In this document: piece by piece, positions 32,077 through 42,039 of the stretch
Position numbering within the stretch: the first letter of the stretch is position 1
Layout: the number at the start of each line of letters is the position of its first letter
From: Enterovirga sp.
GTDB taxonomy: Bacteria > Pseudomonadota > Alphaproteobacteria > Rhizobiales > Beijerinckiaceae
Direction: 5' to 3'
Assembly (NCBI GenBank): GCA_028290695.1
Contig: JAQGJJ010000129.1
Coordinates: forward strand, 1 to 43,572
Length of the DNA: 43,572 nucleotides
Notes under the pieces: generated by a model
Seen by the model: the letters and a program-made list of their open reading frames with translations, nothing else
Databases searched by the model: none
What the model was told of the DNA's origin: nothing
Program-made: the position numbers and the translations under genes

Positions 32077-33732
32077 ATGTCGATCGGGGCTGTGCAGCAC
32101 GTCAAGCTCTTCCAGTCACTGGCCCGGTCCCTGGTCGAGAACGGCGTCGACACGATCTTCGGGCTCATGGGAGATGCCAATCTCTACATGGTGGACAGCT
32201 TCGTCCGCGATCAGGAGGGGCGCTTCATCGCATCGGCCAACGAGGCCGGCGCGACCTTGATGGCGCTGGGCTATGCGAGCGTGTCCGGAAAGGTCGGGGT
32301 GGCGACGGTCACGCACGGACCGGCCTTGACGAACACGATCACGGCGCTGGTGGAAGGGGTGAAGGGGTCCATTCCGATGGTGCTCCTGTGCGGCGACACT
32401 CCGGTCCTGCAGAAGGACAACCTCCAGAACGTCGCGCAACGCGACTTGATCATCGCCTCCGGTGCGGGGTTCGAGCAGGTCCGGGCCCCCGAGACGGCCA
32501 CGGAAGACATGGCGAGCGCATTCCGTCGCGCCTGGCATGAGCGGCGGCCCGTGGTCCTGAACATGCCTTCGGAATTCCAGTGGATCGAGGTCGAGCACCG
32601 ATCGGTCCGCCTGCGCAGGCCGGAGACCAGGGCGTTCATCCCGACCGGCCCGGATCTGGACGATGCGATCGGGATCCTCGCGGCCGCGAAGCGCCCTGTC
32701 GTCCTCGCCGGGCGCGGCGCCGCCGACCCGGCGTCCCGGGACGCGCTCGTGCGGCTCGCCACGCGGATCGATGCGCCCTTGGCCACCACCCTGAAGGCCA
32801 AGGGCCTCTTCGCCGGTGAGGAGTTCGACCTGGGCGTGTTCGGCACCCTGAGCCCGTCGGCCACGGTCGACATCATCACGGCCTCCGACTGCGTCATCGC
32901 CTTCGGGGCCAGCCTGAACAAGTTCACGACCTCGAACGGCGCCTTTCTTCGCGGCAAGCGGGTCATCCAGTGCAATCTCGAGCCGGGGGACATCGGCCGG
33001 TACCACGAGCCCGACGTCGGTCTGGTCGGCGACCCGGCATCCACCGCTGCGGCCATTGTCGGATGGCTGGACGAGGCAGACATACCGGCCTCGCAGTTCC
33101 GGGACGGCAGCATGGCCGCGCAGATCCGGCGCTCTGCGCCGGTGCAGGATGCAGCCTCCGAGTCTCGCGCGGGTGACACGGTCGATTTCAGGCATGCCCT
33201 CCGCAGGTTGAACGAGGCCTTGCCGGCCGACCGGATCCTCGTGACGGATGGCGGCCGCTTCCTCTCGGAGGCCTGGAAGATCCTCGACGTCGGCGACCCG
33301 CAATCGTTCGTGACGACGGTGAATTTCGGCTCCATCGGCTTGGGGCTGGCGGAGGCCATCGGCGCCGGAGTGGCCGCAGGGGGGCGGCCCGTCGTGCTGA
33401 TCACGGGCGACGGCGGATTCATGCTCGGCGGCCTCGTCGAGTTCAACACCGCCGTCCGGCACGGGATCGACCTGATCGTCGTGGTCTGCAACGATTCGGG
33501 CTATGGCGCCGAGTACATCCAGTTCCAGAACAAGAACATGGACCCGAGCCTCTCGCTCCTGGACTGGCCGGATTTCGGCCCTGTTGCGACCAGCCTCGGC
33601 GGGACGGGATTCACGGTCCGGAACACCGCGGACCTCGAGACCGCCCTCGCGGCGATCCACAACCGGAACCGGCCAGTGCTGCTGGATCTGAAGCTGGATC
33701 CCGACGCGGTTCCGCCACCGGCCTATTACTAG
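32077..33732 (+). CDS. Thiamine-pyrophosphate-dependent enzyme (acetolactate synthase / benzoylformate decarboxylase-like)
   Basis: The 551-residue protein has the three-domain TPP-enzyme layout. The N-terminal PYR domain carries catalytic Glu56 in SANEAGATLMALGYA. A central NAD-fold-like domain (about 190-330) follows. The C-terminal PP domain has the TPP-binding motif GDGG (444-447) through Asn472 (CNDSGYG), 28 residues apart as expected. Such enzymes decarboxylate a 2-oxo acid, with or without carboligation. Substrate and product cannot be set from sequence; acetolactate synthase, benzoylformate decarboxylase and sulfopyruvate decarboxylase all share this fold. It is separated from the DctP-type gene by a terminator and stands as a single transcription unit just before a tRNA gene. 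Confidence 0.9.
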   Translation: MSIGAVQHVKLFQSLARSLVENGVDTIFGLMGDANLYMVDSFVRDQEGRFIASANEAGATLMALGYASVSGKVGVATVTHGPALTNTITALVEGVKGSIPMVLLCGDTPVLQKDNLQNVAQRDLIIASGAGFEQVRAPETATEDMASAFRRAWHERRPVVLNMPSEFQWIEVEHRSVRLRRPETRAFIPTGPDLDDAIGILAAAKRPVVLAGRGAADPASRDALVRLATRIDAPLATTLKAKGLFAGEEFDLGVFGTLSPSATVDIITASDCVIAFGASLNKFTTSNGAFLRGKRVIQCNLEPGDIGRYHEPDVGLVGDPASTAAAIVGWLDEADIPASQFRDGSMAAQIRRSAPVQDAASESRAGDTVDFRHALRRLNEALPADRILVTDGGRFLSEAWKILDVGDPQSFVTTVNFGSIGLGLAEAIGAGVAAGGRPVVLITGDGGFMLGGLVEFNTAVRHGIDLIVVVCNDSGYGAEYIQFQNKNMDPSLSLLDWPDFGPVATSLGGTGFTVRNTADLETALAAIHNRNRPVLLDLKLDPDAVPPPAYY

Positions 33733-33778
33733 GATCCGGACCCATAACGCTGGCGCGTGTTGGCGGGATTTGATTCAC

Positions 33779-33796
33779 GGCTCCACGCGAGGAGCC
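33779..33796 (-). terminator. Hairpin GGCTCC-N6-GGAGCC downstream of the tRNA gene
   Basis: Perfect 6-bp stem about 50 bases beyond the 3' end of the leftward tRNA and 46 bases beyond the TPP-enzyme stop. It could end transcription from both sides. No clear T-run. Confidence 0.3.
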
Positions 33797-33848
33797 GATG
33801 GCTCGATTCTCGAGGCGCCGCCCAAACGCCGGGTTCGAGCGGAGTGCC

Positions 33849-33924
33849 TGGTGGGCCCGGCAGGACTCGAACCTGCAACCAGACCGTTATGAGCGGCCGG
33901 CTCTAACCATTGAGCTACAGGCCC
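33849..33924 (-). tRNA. tRNA-Ile (CAU anticodon, lysidine type)
   Basis: The reverse strand folds into a complete 76-base tRNA with encoded CCA. The acceptor is GGGCCTG/CGGGCCC, the D arm is GCTC...GAGC with loop AATGGTTA, the anticodon loop is CTCATAA (anticodon CAU), and the T arm is GCAGG-TTCGAGT-CCTGC. A CAU anticodon could mean methionine or the lysidine-modified isoleucine tRNA. The GGG acceptor start, the AATGGTTA D-loop and general resemblance to ileX-type sequences favour isoleucine (AUA codons). Confidence 0.92.
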
Positions 33925-34022
33925 AGCGCCGACGCTCATACAATCTTGCCATCGGCGCGTCATCCCGTATCGCTCGGAGACGGAGCGCGGGGAGGGCGAC
34001 CTCGTCCGCTCTGGTCGCGGCC

Positions 34023-34060
34023 GGCGGGGCTTGGTGCCGGCAGGCGGGGCTTGGTGCCGG
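34023..34060 (+). repeat. Two tandem copies of an 18-base unit
   Basis: GGCGGGGCTTGGTGCCGG occurs at 34023-34040 and again at 34043-34060 (period 20), between the tRNA and the following glycosyltransferase gene. Only two copies; a local duplication. Confidence 0.8.
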
Positions 34061-34127
34061 CCGTTGTTTCGGGCGCAGGCTGCGAGCACAAGGCGGGTGG
34101 CCGGGGCTGCGCGCGGCGGGAGGCGGG

Positions 34128-35135
34128 ATGCGGATCCTCTATGTCGGGCCCCAATCCGGAACCTCGCGGCACCGGCTGCACGCCCTGAAGCGGCTCGGGC
34201 ACGACGCCGAGGGCCTCGACCCCCGGCCGCCGCTGCTGCGGAGCGGGACCGGCTACCGGTGGACCAACCTGACCGGAGCCCTCGGCGCCGGGCCGCTGGT
34301 CCGGACCCATCTGCGCCGGGAGATCGGGCCGCGTCGCTTCGACGTGGCGCTCGTGGATGGCGGCGAGCTCGTGGGCCCGGAGGCGGTGCGGTTTCTCAAA
34401 TCGGTCGCGGGATCGGTGGTCAGCTACAATCCGGACAACCCGTACCTGGACCGGGACGGGCGCAAATGGCGCCTCTTCCTCGAGGCCCTGCCGGACTACG
34501 ATCTCGTCGTCACACCGCGGGGCTCCAGCGTCGGGCCGGCGCGGGCGGCGGGCGCCAGACGGGTTCTGGAGGTGACGTTCGCGGCCGACGAGGTCGTGCA
34601 CCGCCCCCCGTCGGACCCGCCCGGCCGGCGCGACGAGGTGGTGTTCGTCGGAACCTGGATGCCGGAGCGGGGGCCGTTCATGCTGGACCTCCTCCGGGCG
34701 GGCGTGCCGCTCCGCATCTTCGGCCCACGCTGGTCGCGGGCTCCGGAATACCCGCTGCTGTCGGGCGTCGTAGCAGACCGCTACATGGACGACGCGGAGT
34801 ACGTCGGGGCCATCGCGGAGGCGAGGATCGCGCTGGCGCTGCTGTCGCGCGGCAACCGCGACCTGCACACCACCCGCTCGCTCGAGATCCCGGCCATCGG
34901 CACCCTGCTCTTGGCCGAGCGGACGGCCGATCACGCCGCCATGTACCGGGACGGGGAGGAGGCCGTGCTCTGGGACGACGCCGCGGAATGCGCCCGCGGC
35001 TGCCTGTCGCTGCTCGCCGATCCGGGCCGGGTCGCCGCCATCGCGGCAGCCGGCCGGGCGCGGCTCCTCCGGAATGGACACCTGAACGAGACCGTCCTGG
35101 CGACGATCCTGGCCTGTGCGGGGGCGGCGACCTGA
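34128..35135 (+). CDS. Glycosyltransferase, CgeB-like
   Basis: The 335-residue protein starts MRILYVGPQSGTSRHRLHALKRLGHD and has a GT-B pattern: an N-terminal region ending with SVVSYNPDNPYLDRDG and DYDLVVTPRGSSV, and a C-terminal region with EVVFVGTWMPERGPFMLDLLRAG, RSLEIPAIGTLLLAERT and DGEEAVLWDD, the CgeB/DUF3880 type of glycosyltransferase. It likely adds a sugar to an envelope glycan in the cytoplasm. The ATG at 34128 follows GGGAGGCGGG. The gene is the first of a small polysaccharide locus and converges with the flippase gene, with a hairpin between them. Donor and acceptor unknown. Confidence 0.88.
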   Translation: MRILYVGPQSGTSRHRLHALKRLGHDAEGLDPRPPLLRSGTGYRWTNLTGALGAGPLVRTHLRREIGPRRFDVALVDGGELVGPEAVRFLKSVAGSVVSYNPDNPYLDRDGRKWRLFLEALPDYDLVVTPRGSSVGPARAAGARRVLEVTFAADEVVHRPPSDPPGRRDEVVFVGTWMPERGPFMLDLLRAGVPLRIFGPRWSRAPEYPLLSGVVADRYMDDAEYVGAIAEARIALALLSRGNRDLHTTRSLEIPAIGTLLLAERTADHAAMYRDGEEAVLWDDAAECARGCLSLLADPGRVAAIAAAGRARLLRNGHLNETVLATILACAGAAT

Positions 35136-35195
35136 CGAAGCCAGGGCTCGACGGAGGCCAAGCCCACACGGCCCGGGGCTCGACCGGCCCCCCGG

Positions 35196-35220
35196 CTCCG
35201 GCGAACTCCGCTAGCCGGAG
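35196..35220. terminator. Hairpin between the convergent glycosyltransferase and flippase genes
   Basis: CTCCGGC and GCCGGAG form a 7-bp stem with an 11-base loop that overlaps the flippase stop codon, in the 75-bp gap between two convergent genes. A two-way terminator is plausible. Confidence 0.4.
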
Positions 35221-36602
35221 GGCGCGGGATGGCGTCTGGCCAGCGTGCGCAGGTATTCCACGGCCGGCCCGAGCCGCAGGAGGTCCCGGAGAAATCCCCC
35301 CGGGCTCCGGCCGAGCCAGGCCGTCACGGCCCGGATCGCCACGACCGACACCGCGAGCTCGCCCGCAATGCCGCCCGTCACCATCCCGGGCACGCCGAGA
35401 CAGAACGCCAGCAACCCTCCGAGCGCCAGGGCGGCGAGCGTTGCCGGAACCATCACGAGGGAGGGGCCGTAGGTCCGGTTCGTCCCGACCAGGGCATGGC
35501 TGCTGATGCGTCCGAGCTGGTTGGAGGCCGACATCACCAGGAACAGCGACATCAGGCCGTAATCGAACGGGATCCTGCCGGCGGTCCAGGCCTGGAACAC
35601 GAAGGGCCCGAACAGCAGCAACCCCGCCGCCCCCCCGATGAACGCGAGCCAGGCGAACTGGGTGCCGAGCACGATCAGCCTGTAGGCACGGTCGAGATCG
35701 CCGGCCCCGGAGGCACGCGCGACCTCCACCTCCAGCGGCATGGCCAGCAGCAGCACCGCCTGGTCGATGAGCCGCATCGCGGTGGCGAAAACCGCGTAGG
35801 TCCCGACCGCCTGGCCGCCCAGCACCGCGCCAAGCACGAGCCGAGGACCTTGCAGCAGCACGCTCTGGGTCGAGAAGTTGGACAGGAGAAAGCCCAGTCC
35901 GGGCTTCAGCTGCGTGGCGAGCCAGCTCAGGTCCAGCACCCGGAAATCCGACCGGGCCCAGGGCGAAACGCGCTGCTTCAGGATGGCCACCATGGCGAGG
36001 TCGAGGATCGCCGTGCCGACCACCGCGCCCGCGGCCGCCACCTGGCCCCCGCCCAGCACGGTCACCAGGAGCACGATGGCGCCGAGCTCCAGCAGCTTCG
36101 CCACCCCCGCGATGGCGTAGGTCGGGCCATAATGCCCGTTGGCGTAGAGCGCCGCCGCCATCATGCCCCGGATCGTCCCGACCCAGATCACGAGGGCCTC
36201 CAGGGCCACGATCAGCACCGCGTCACGCTGGCCGATCTGGTGCAGGTTGAGCAGCTCCGCCAGGGGCAGGAGGTAGGCGGCCAGGACCACGAGCCCGAGC
36301 AGCGGCACCACCAGGTAGAAACTGATGTTGATCGACATCTGGTAGATGCGCTGGGCACCGCGCAGGTCGCCCGCCCCGAGCGCCATGACCAACTCGTTGC
36401 CGGCGGTCGTGATGAGCCCGAAATTCGAATACGAGATGTAGGAGGCGAGCGCGGTGAGCACGAGCCACTCGCCGAAGCCGTCCACCCCCCAGGCATGGAT
36501 GAAGATCGGCACGAGCCCGATGCTGGTGACCGCATAGGTCGCGCGCGAAAAGGCTTGGCCCGACACGCCGACGACCAGCCGTCTTTCCAAACCGTCCTGC
36601 AT
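35211..36602 (-). CDS. Polysaccharide (Wzx-like) flippase of the MOP superfamily
   Basis: The roughly 463-residue protein has about 12-14 hydrophobic segments spread along its length, beginning with VVGVSGQAFSRATYAVTSIGLVPIFIHAWG, the typical first helix of O-antigen/oligosaccharide flippases. The central part shows FLLSNFSTQSVLLQGPRLVLGAVLG. Such proteins move lipid-linked oligosaccharides across the inner membrane. The start is uncertain: ATG 36602 with GAGGA 4 bases upstream is preferred to a GTG at 36665 in frame. It is divergent from the acyltransferase gene, with a 278-bp gap. It is the membrane-export step of the local polysaccharide cluster. Confidence 0.87.
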   Translation of the reverse strand: MQDGLERRLVVGVSGQAFSRATYAVTSIGLVPIFIHAWGVDGFGEWLVLTALASYISYSNFGLITTAGNELVMALGAGDLRGAQRIYQMSINISFYLVVPLLGLVVLAAYLLPLAELLNLHQIGQRDAVLIVALEALVIWVGTIRGMMAAALYANGHYGPTYAIAGVAKLLELGAIVLLVTVLGGGQVAAAGAVVGTAILDLAMVAILKQRVSPWARSDFRVLDLSWLATQLKPGLGFLLSNFSTQSVLLQGPRLVLGAVLGGQAVGTYAVFATAMRLIDQAVLLLAMPLEVEVARASGAGDLDRAYRLIVLGTQFAWLAFIGGAAGLLLFGPFVFQAWTAGRIPFDYGLMSLFLVMSASNQLGRISSHALVGTNRTYGPSLVMVPATLAALALGGLLAFCLGVPGMVTGGIAGELAVSVVAIRAVTAWLGRSPGGFLRDLLRLGPAVEYLRTLARRHPAPSG

Positions 36603-36880
36603 CCGGTCCTCGTGATCTGCGGCCCTCGCTCGCACGTCTTGGCCGTTGCCGGGAGCTGATATCACGTTCCGTGCCCGAGCGGCCGAACGTCCTCCGAAGT
36701 GGGTTACGGCCGCCGATCGGCGCGACGAAGTCGATCGCCCTCGGCGATCGGGCTCGTCTCCAAACAGGCTCCGGGCGCCCGCCGCAAATCACATTATCCC
36801 ATCAGGGCTGTGACTGCACTTCACTTGGTCGGGTGTCTTGATTACGAAGGTGAGTGCTTCCAGGAGTTCCGTCCTCGGGG

Positions 36881-37792
36881 ATGTCCGTCGCCACAGAACA
36901 TTCCGCGAGCTCGGTCTTTCACGAGAATTGGTGGCTCGACGCGGCGACCGGCGGGAGCTGGACGCTCCTGGAAACGGGCGTGCAGGGCGGCTACACGGCG
37001 CGCCTTCCGCTTGTTCTCAGCAGCTCGTTCGGCCGCCCGGTCATCAAGCTGCCGCCGCTCACCCGGACGCTCGGTCCCGTGCTCGTGCGCAGCGATCGGG
37101 GCGGTGCGGCGCCGACAGCGCGGGCCCGCAACGGGCTCATGGAGGAGCTCATCGGAAAGCTCCCGCCAGGCGTCCCCTTCGCCTTGACCTTCGATCCGAG
37201 CGTTCGGGACCTCCACCCGTTTGCGGCGCACGGCTTCCATATCGAGCTCGAGTACACGTTCCGGATCGCCGCCCAGCTCGACAGCAACGCCGTGTGGAAG
37301 GGGCTGCGGGACTATACCCGCACGGTCGTGCGCCGCGCGGGCGAGCGCTTCCTGGTCGAGCGCAGCCGCGACACCGCCCGGTTCGTGCGCTTCTATGCGG
37401 AGAACGTGGCCCGGGAAGGCCAGACGATGAAGCCCCGGCCGGCCTTGATGCGCCGGATCCTCGACGCCACCGTCCAGAACGATGCCGGGATCGCGATGTT
37501 CTGCAGCGACCCGGCCGGTGTTCCCGTGGCGGCGATCTTCCTCGTGTGGGACCGGTCGTTCTGCTATTATCTCCTGTCGACGCGGCACAAGGAGCTCGCC
37601 GGCAAGGGCGGGGGCAGTCTGCTCACCTGGGAGGCCTTGAAATTCGCGGCCGAGCAGGGGCTCGGCTTCGATTTCGACGGCGCCAACCACTTCGTTCTGC
37701 AGTTCGGGGCCGAGCCGACCCCGCGCTGGATCGTGTCGCGGATCCACAATTTCGAGCGGGCGGCCAAGCTCGTCCTCGCGCGTCTCGCGTGA
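36881..37792 (+). CDS. FemAB/BioF2-like GNAT-fold acyltransferase
   Basis: The 303-residue protein opens HENWWLDAATGGSWTLLETGVQGGYTARLPLVL, a pattern common to BioF2-like (PF13480) and FemAB proteins. The C-terminal half carries FYAENVAREGQTMKPRPALMRRI, the AIFLVWDRSFCYYLLS strand pair and EQGLGFDFDGANHFVLQFGAE. These enzymes transfer acyl or amino-acyl groups, often onto exopolysaccharide or cell-envelope precursors. ATG 36881 is preferred, though GTG 36854 in frame is possible. Its stop overlaps the GTG start of the following glycosyltransferase (GTGA), so the two are co-translated. Confidence 0.82.
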   Translation: MSVATEHSASSVFHENWWLDAATGGSWTLLETGVQGGYTARLPLVLSSSFGRPVIKLPPLTRTLGPVLVRSDRGGAAPTARARNGLMEELIGKLPPGVPFALTFDPSVRDLHPFAAHGFHIELEYTFRIAAQLDSNAVWKGLRDYTRTVVRRAGERFLVERSRDTARFVRFYAENVAREGQTMKPRPALMRRILDATVQNDAGIAMFCSDPAGVPVAAIFLVWDRSFCYYLLSTRHKELAGKGGGSLLTWEALKFAAEQGLGFDFDGANHFVLQFGAEPTPRWIVSRIHNFERAAKLVLARLA

Positions 37793-38925
37793 GCGCGGCG
37801 CAATCGGGGTCCCGGCCCTTGGCGAAGGTGCTGTTCTGCTGCCTCAGCTTGCATTCCGCGGCGGGCGGCATCCAGCGCTTCAACGCCCGGGTGCTCGACG
37901 GCCTTGTTCGGCGGGCCGCGGGCGGTGAGGTCGCGGTGCGGGTTCTCGCGGACACGGGGCGCGAGCCGGGCGCGGACAACCGGGGCTTCTCGCTGCGGGG
38001 CTTCGCGGGGCGACGGCTCCGGTTCCTGACCGCGACCCTGGCGAGCGCGCTTCGGGCCGAGCTGGTTCTGCTCGACCACATGCGGCTGCTGCCGCTCGCC
38101 GTTCTGATCAGGATCGCCCGGCCACGGGTCCCGATTGTGCTGTTCGCCCACGGCATCGAGGTCTGGGGCGAAATCGGCTCCCGGCGGAGGCGGCGGCTTG
38201 AGCGGGCGATGCTGCGCTTCGCGATCCGCCGCATCGCCTGCGTGAGCCGCTACACGACCGCCCGCATGATGGCCGCCTACGGACTCCCGGCGCAGCGCTT
38301 CCGGCTCCTGCCCAATGCCGTGACGGTGGGCGGGGAGCCGGCGCCTGTCCGGAACGGGGACGACGGTGGGTTGGTGACGGTTCTGACCGTCACGCGCCTG
38401 GACAACCGCGAGCGCTACAAGAACGTCGACACCGTCGTGAAGGCCGTCGCGGCGCTCCGGACCGAATCGCCGCGGCTGCGCCTCGAGATCGTGGGCGACG
38501 GAACGCTGCGGCCCGAGCTCGAGGCGCTTGCGAGGTCGGAGGGGTTGGACGGTGCGGTCGTGTTTCGAGGACGGGTCAGCGACGAGGAGCTCGCCGCGGC
38601 CTACGGGCGCGCCAGCCTGTTCGCGCTGCCGTCCACGATGGAGGGCTTCGGGATCGCCTACCTTGAGGCCTGGCTCTGGGGGCTGCCGGTGATCGGCAGC
38701 GACGAGGGCGCGGCGCCCGAGGTGATCCAGGACGGCATCGATGGGCTCCTGGTCCCGGGCCGCGACGTGGCTGCCCTGAGCGCCGCCATCCGGGGGCTCG
38801 CGGCCGATCCGGAGCTGCGCCGGAGGCTCGGCAAGGCTGGCCGCGCAAAGGTGGAGAGCCTGTACGGGGAGGACAGCTTCGACCGGAACCTGGACGCGAT
38901 CCTGGACGAGCTCGCGGCCCGCTAG
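37789..38925 (+). CDS. Glycosyltransferase family 4 protein
   Basis: The 378-residue GT-B glycosyltransferase has an N-terminal acceptor domain (VLFCCLSLHSAAGGIQRFNARVL; FAHGIEVWGEI) and a C-terminal donor domain with VLTVTRLDNRERYKNVDTVV, FRGRVSDEELAAAYGRASLFALPSTMEGFGIAYLEAW (the E-x7-E motif) and IQDGIDGLLVPGRDVAAL. It retains the nucleotide-sugar configuration, typical of mannosyl-, glucosyl- or galactosyl-transfer in exopolysaccharide assembly. The GTG start overlaps the upstream stop codon (GTGA). It completes the four-gene polysaccharide locus. Confidence 0.92.
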   Translation: MSAAQSGSRPLAKVLFCCLSLHSAAGGIQRFNARVLDGLVRRAAGGEVAVRVLADTGREPGADNRGFSLRGFAGRRLRFLTATLASALRAELVLLDHMRLLPLAVLIRIARPRVPIVLFAHGIEVWGEIGSRRRRRLERAMLRFAIRRIACVSRYTTARMMAAYGLPAQRFRLLPNAVTVGGEPAPVRNGDDGGLVTVLTVTRLDNRERYKNVDTVVKAVAALRTESPRLRLEIVGDGTLRPELEALARSEGLDGAVVFRGRVSDEELAAAYGRASLFALPSTMEGFGIAYLEAWLWGLPVIGSDEGAAPEVIQDGIDGLLVPGRDVAALSAAIRGLAADPELRRRLGKAGRAKVESLYGEDSFDRNLDAILDELAAR

Positions 38926-38931
38926 GTCGCG

Positions 38932-38956
38932 GCCCCCGATCCGGCTGCCCGGGGGC
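38932..38956 (+). terminator. Possible terminator hairpin after the GT4 gene
   Basis: GCCCCCG and CGGGGGC arms with an 11-base loop start 6 bases after the stop codon. No T-run follows. Confidence 0.3.
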
Positions 38957-39042
38957 GCGTCGGTCGGGCGGTCGCAGGCCCGGTCGGCAATGGTTCTGCA
39001 CGCCGTCCCGGATCCGCCTGCGGGGCGCCGGGATGGCGCAGG

Positions 39043-39489
39043 CTAGCGGCGGCGGGGCGCTTTCGCCGCGGCGGAGGGCTCCGTCCGCTTGCGGCCCAGG
39101 CCGGAGGCCTTGGCCAGGTCGGAGCGCTGCTTGGCGTAGTTCGGCGCCACCATCGGGTAGTCGAGCGGCAGGCCCCACTTGGCGCGGTAGCCCGACGGCG
39201 TCAGCCCCCGTCCGGACAGGTGGCGCTTCAGCGACTTGTAGCGGCGCCCGTCCTCCATGCTGATCAGGTAGTCCGGCGTGACGGACTTGCGGATCGAGAC
39301 CGGCGGGGTGGGGCGCTCGGGCTCGGCGGCCGCCGGCGCGCTTCCGAGGCCGGACAGGCTGGCATGAACGGTCGAGATGAAGTCTGGCAGATCCGCGAGC
39401 TGGATGGCGTTGTTGGACACATAGGCCGCGACGAGCTCGGCCGTGAGGGAAACGAGCTCTTCGGTGGAGATCGAAGCGTCGGATTGCAT
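39043..39489 (-). CDS. Ros/MucR-family transcriptional regulator with degenerate zinc finger
   Basis: The 148-residue protein has the MucR core: N-terminal ELVSLTAELVAAYVSNNAIQLADLPDFI (residues 11-38) and C-terminal DGRRYKSLKRHL...GLTPSGYRAKWGLPLDYPMVAPNYAKQRSDLAKASGLG. In Ros the zinc is held by Cys-x2-Cys-x9-His-x4-His. Here those positions are Ser77, Asp80, His90 and Gly95, so two of four ligands are lost; zinc binding is unlikely. Zinc-free members of the family are known in Mesorhizobium. It starts at ATG 39489; longer starts add no family sequence. MucR proteins repress or activate exopolysaccharide genes, so a role over the polysaccharide locus next door is plausible (inference). Confidence 0.92.
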   Translation of the reverse strand: MQSDASISTEELVSLTAELVAAYVSNNAIQLADLPDFISTVHASLSGLGSAPAAAEPERPTPPVSIRKSVTPDYLISMEDGRRYKSLKRHLSGRGLTPSGYRAKWGLPLDYPMVAPNYAKQRSDLAKASGLGRKRTEPSAAAKAPRRR

Positions 39490-39581
39490 CGGTGGACATC
39501 TCGGAGGGCTGACCGAAGCTCCGAATCGTACGGTCTCTGACAATCGTCAAGAAACGCTTGGTTGCAGCCTCCGGACTTTCT

Positions 39582-41043
<1,462 letters not shown>

Positions 41044-41045
41044 CA

Positions 41046-41924
41046 ATGGACCCCCGTCAGGTCGCTCAGGTGAGGCTGTTCAACCGCCGCGTCACGCGCC
41101 ACGTCGGCGCGCTGAACGACAGCTATCTGCGACGCGGGCGCCCGCTCGGGGAGGCCCGGGTGCTGTTCGAGATCGGGCCGGACGGCGCGGCAATCGCCAC
41201 GCTGCGGGCCCGGCTCGGGCTCGACCCCGGCTACCTGAGCCGCGTGCTCCGCTCGCTCGACCGGCAGGGCCTCCTGGTCACGGAAATGGAGGGGCAGGAC
41301 GGGCGGACCCGGCGCGTGGTTCTCACCGGCAAAGGACGGGCCGAGTATCGGGCCTACGACCGTCTGTCCGACAAGCTCGCGGCCTCCTTCCTGGAGCCGC
41401 TCGACGTCGCCGGGCGCGCCCGCCTGGTTGCGGCGATGGGGGAGGTCGATCGCCTTCTCCGAAGTGCGGCCGTGGAGGTGACGGCCGTGGCTCCGGACAG
41501 CGACGCGGCACGGAACTGCCTCGGGGCCTATTTCCGCGAGCTCGGCGAGCGGTTCGAGGACGGGTTCGACGCAAGGAGCAATCCGCTGTCCGACGACGGC
41601 ATGCGGCCTCCTGCCGGGTTGCTCCTCCTGGCCTGGCTCGACGGCGTCCCGTCGGGCTGCGGCGCACTGACCTTCGTGGGCGGCCGAACGGGCGAGATCA
41701 AGCGCATGTGGACCGCCCCCGCGGCGCGGGGCCTCGGCATCGCCCGGCGGCTGCTGCGGCTCCTCGAGACGACGGCCCGGGAGGCCGGCTGTTCGACCAT
41801 CCGTCTCGACACGAACCGCGCGCTGACGGAAGCGCAGGCGATGTACAGGCGCGAGGGCTACCGAGAGGTCGAACGCTTCAACGACAACCCCTACGCCCAC
41901 CACTGGTTCGAGAAGCGCCTGTAG
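41046..41924 (+). CDS. MarR winged-helix / GNAT acetyltransferase fusion protein
   Basis: The 292-residue protein has an N-terminal MarR domain (about 1-140; RLFNRRVTRHVGALNDSYL, ATLRARLGLDPGYLSRVLRSLDRQGLLVTEMEGQDGRTRRVVLTGKG, with the wing DGRTRR). A GNAT domain fills about 145-290, with WTAPAARGLGIARRLLRLLE as the acetyl-CoA pyrophosphate-binding segment and the AQAMYRREGYREVERF end. Such fusions are usual in alphaproteobacteria and are thought to be repressors that also acetylate a small molecule or protein. A perfect palindrome immediately before its start codon suggests it represses itself. The GNAT substrate is unknown. The gene is divergent from ccrM. Confidence 0.92.
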   Translation: MDPRQVAQVRLFNRRVTRHVGALNDSYLRRGRPLGEARVLFEIGPDGAAIATLRARLGLDPGYLSRVLRSLDRQGLLVTEMEGQDGRTRRVVLTGKGRAEYRAYDRLSDKLAASFLEPLDVAGRARLVAAMGEVDRLLRSAAVEVTAVAPDSDAARNCLGAYFRELGERFEDGFDARSNPLSDDGMRPPAGLLLLAWLDGVPSGCGALTFVGGRTGEIKRMWTAPAARGLGIARRLLRLLETTAREAGCSTIRLDTNRALTEAQAMYRREGYREVERFNDNPYAHHWFEKRL

Positions 41925-42039
41925 CCGCCAGCGCGCCACACCCCGACCAAAGCTGCCATCCGCGCGGTGGTTCGGCTCCGGGCCTGGAGGAGCCGGCGGT
42001 CGCCATCTCGACCGCCGCGGGAGCAGCCGTGACGCGCGC

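Noticed and set aside
33849-33924. tRNA-Ile as an attachment site for a genomic island
   Set aside because: I saw no second copy of the tRNA 3' end and no integrase gene in the window, so there is no direct support.
34023-34060. Tandem repeat as a CRISPR or VNTR array
   Set aside because: Only two copies with a 2-base gap; too few for an array.
36730-36748. Hairpin CGATCGCC-CTC-GGCGATCG in the flippase/acyltransferase divergent gap
   Set aside because: Rejected as a terminator, because it lies between divergent start codons and has no T-run; it could be an operator, but nothing else supports that.
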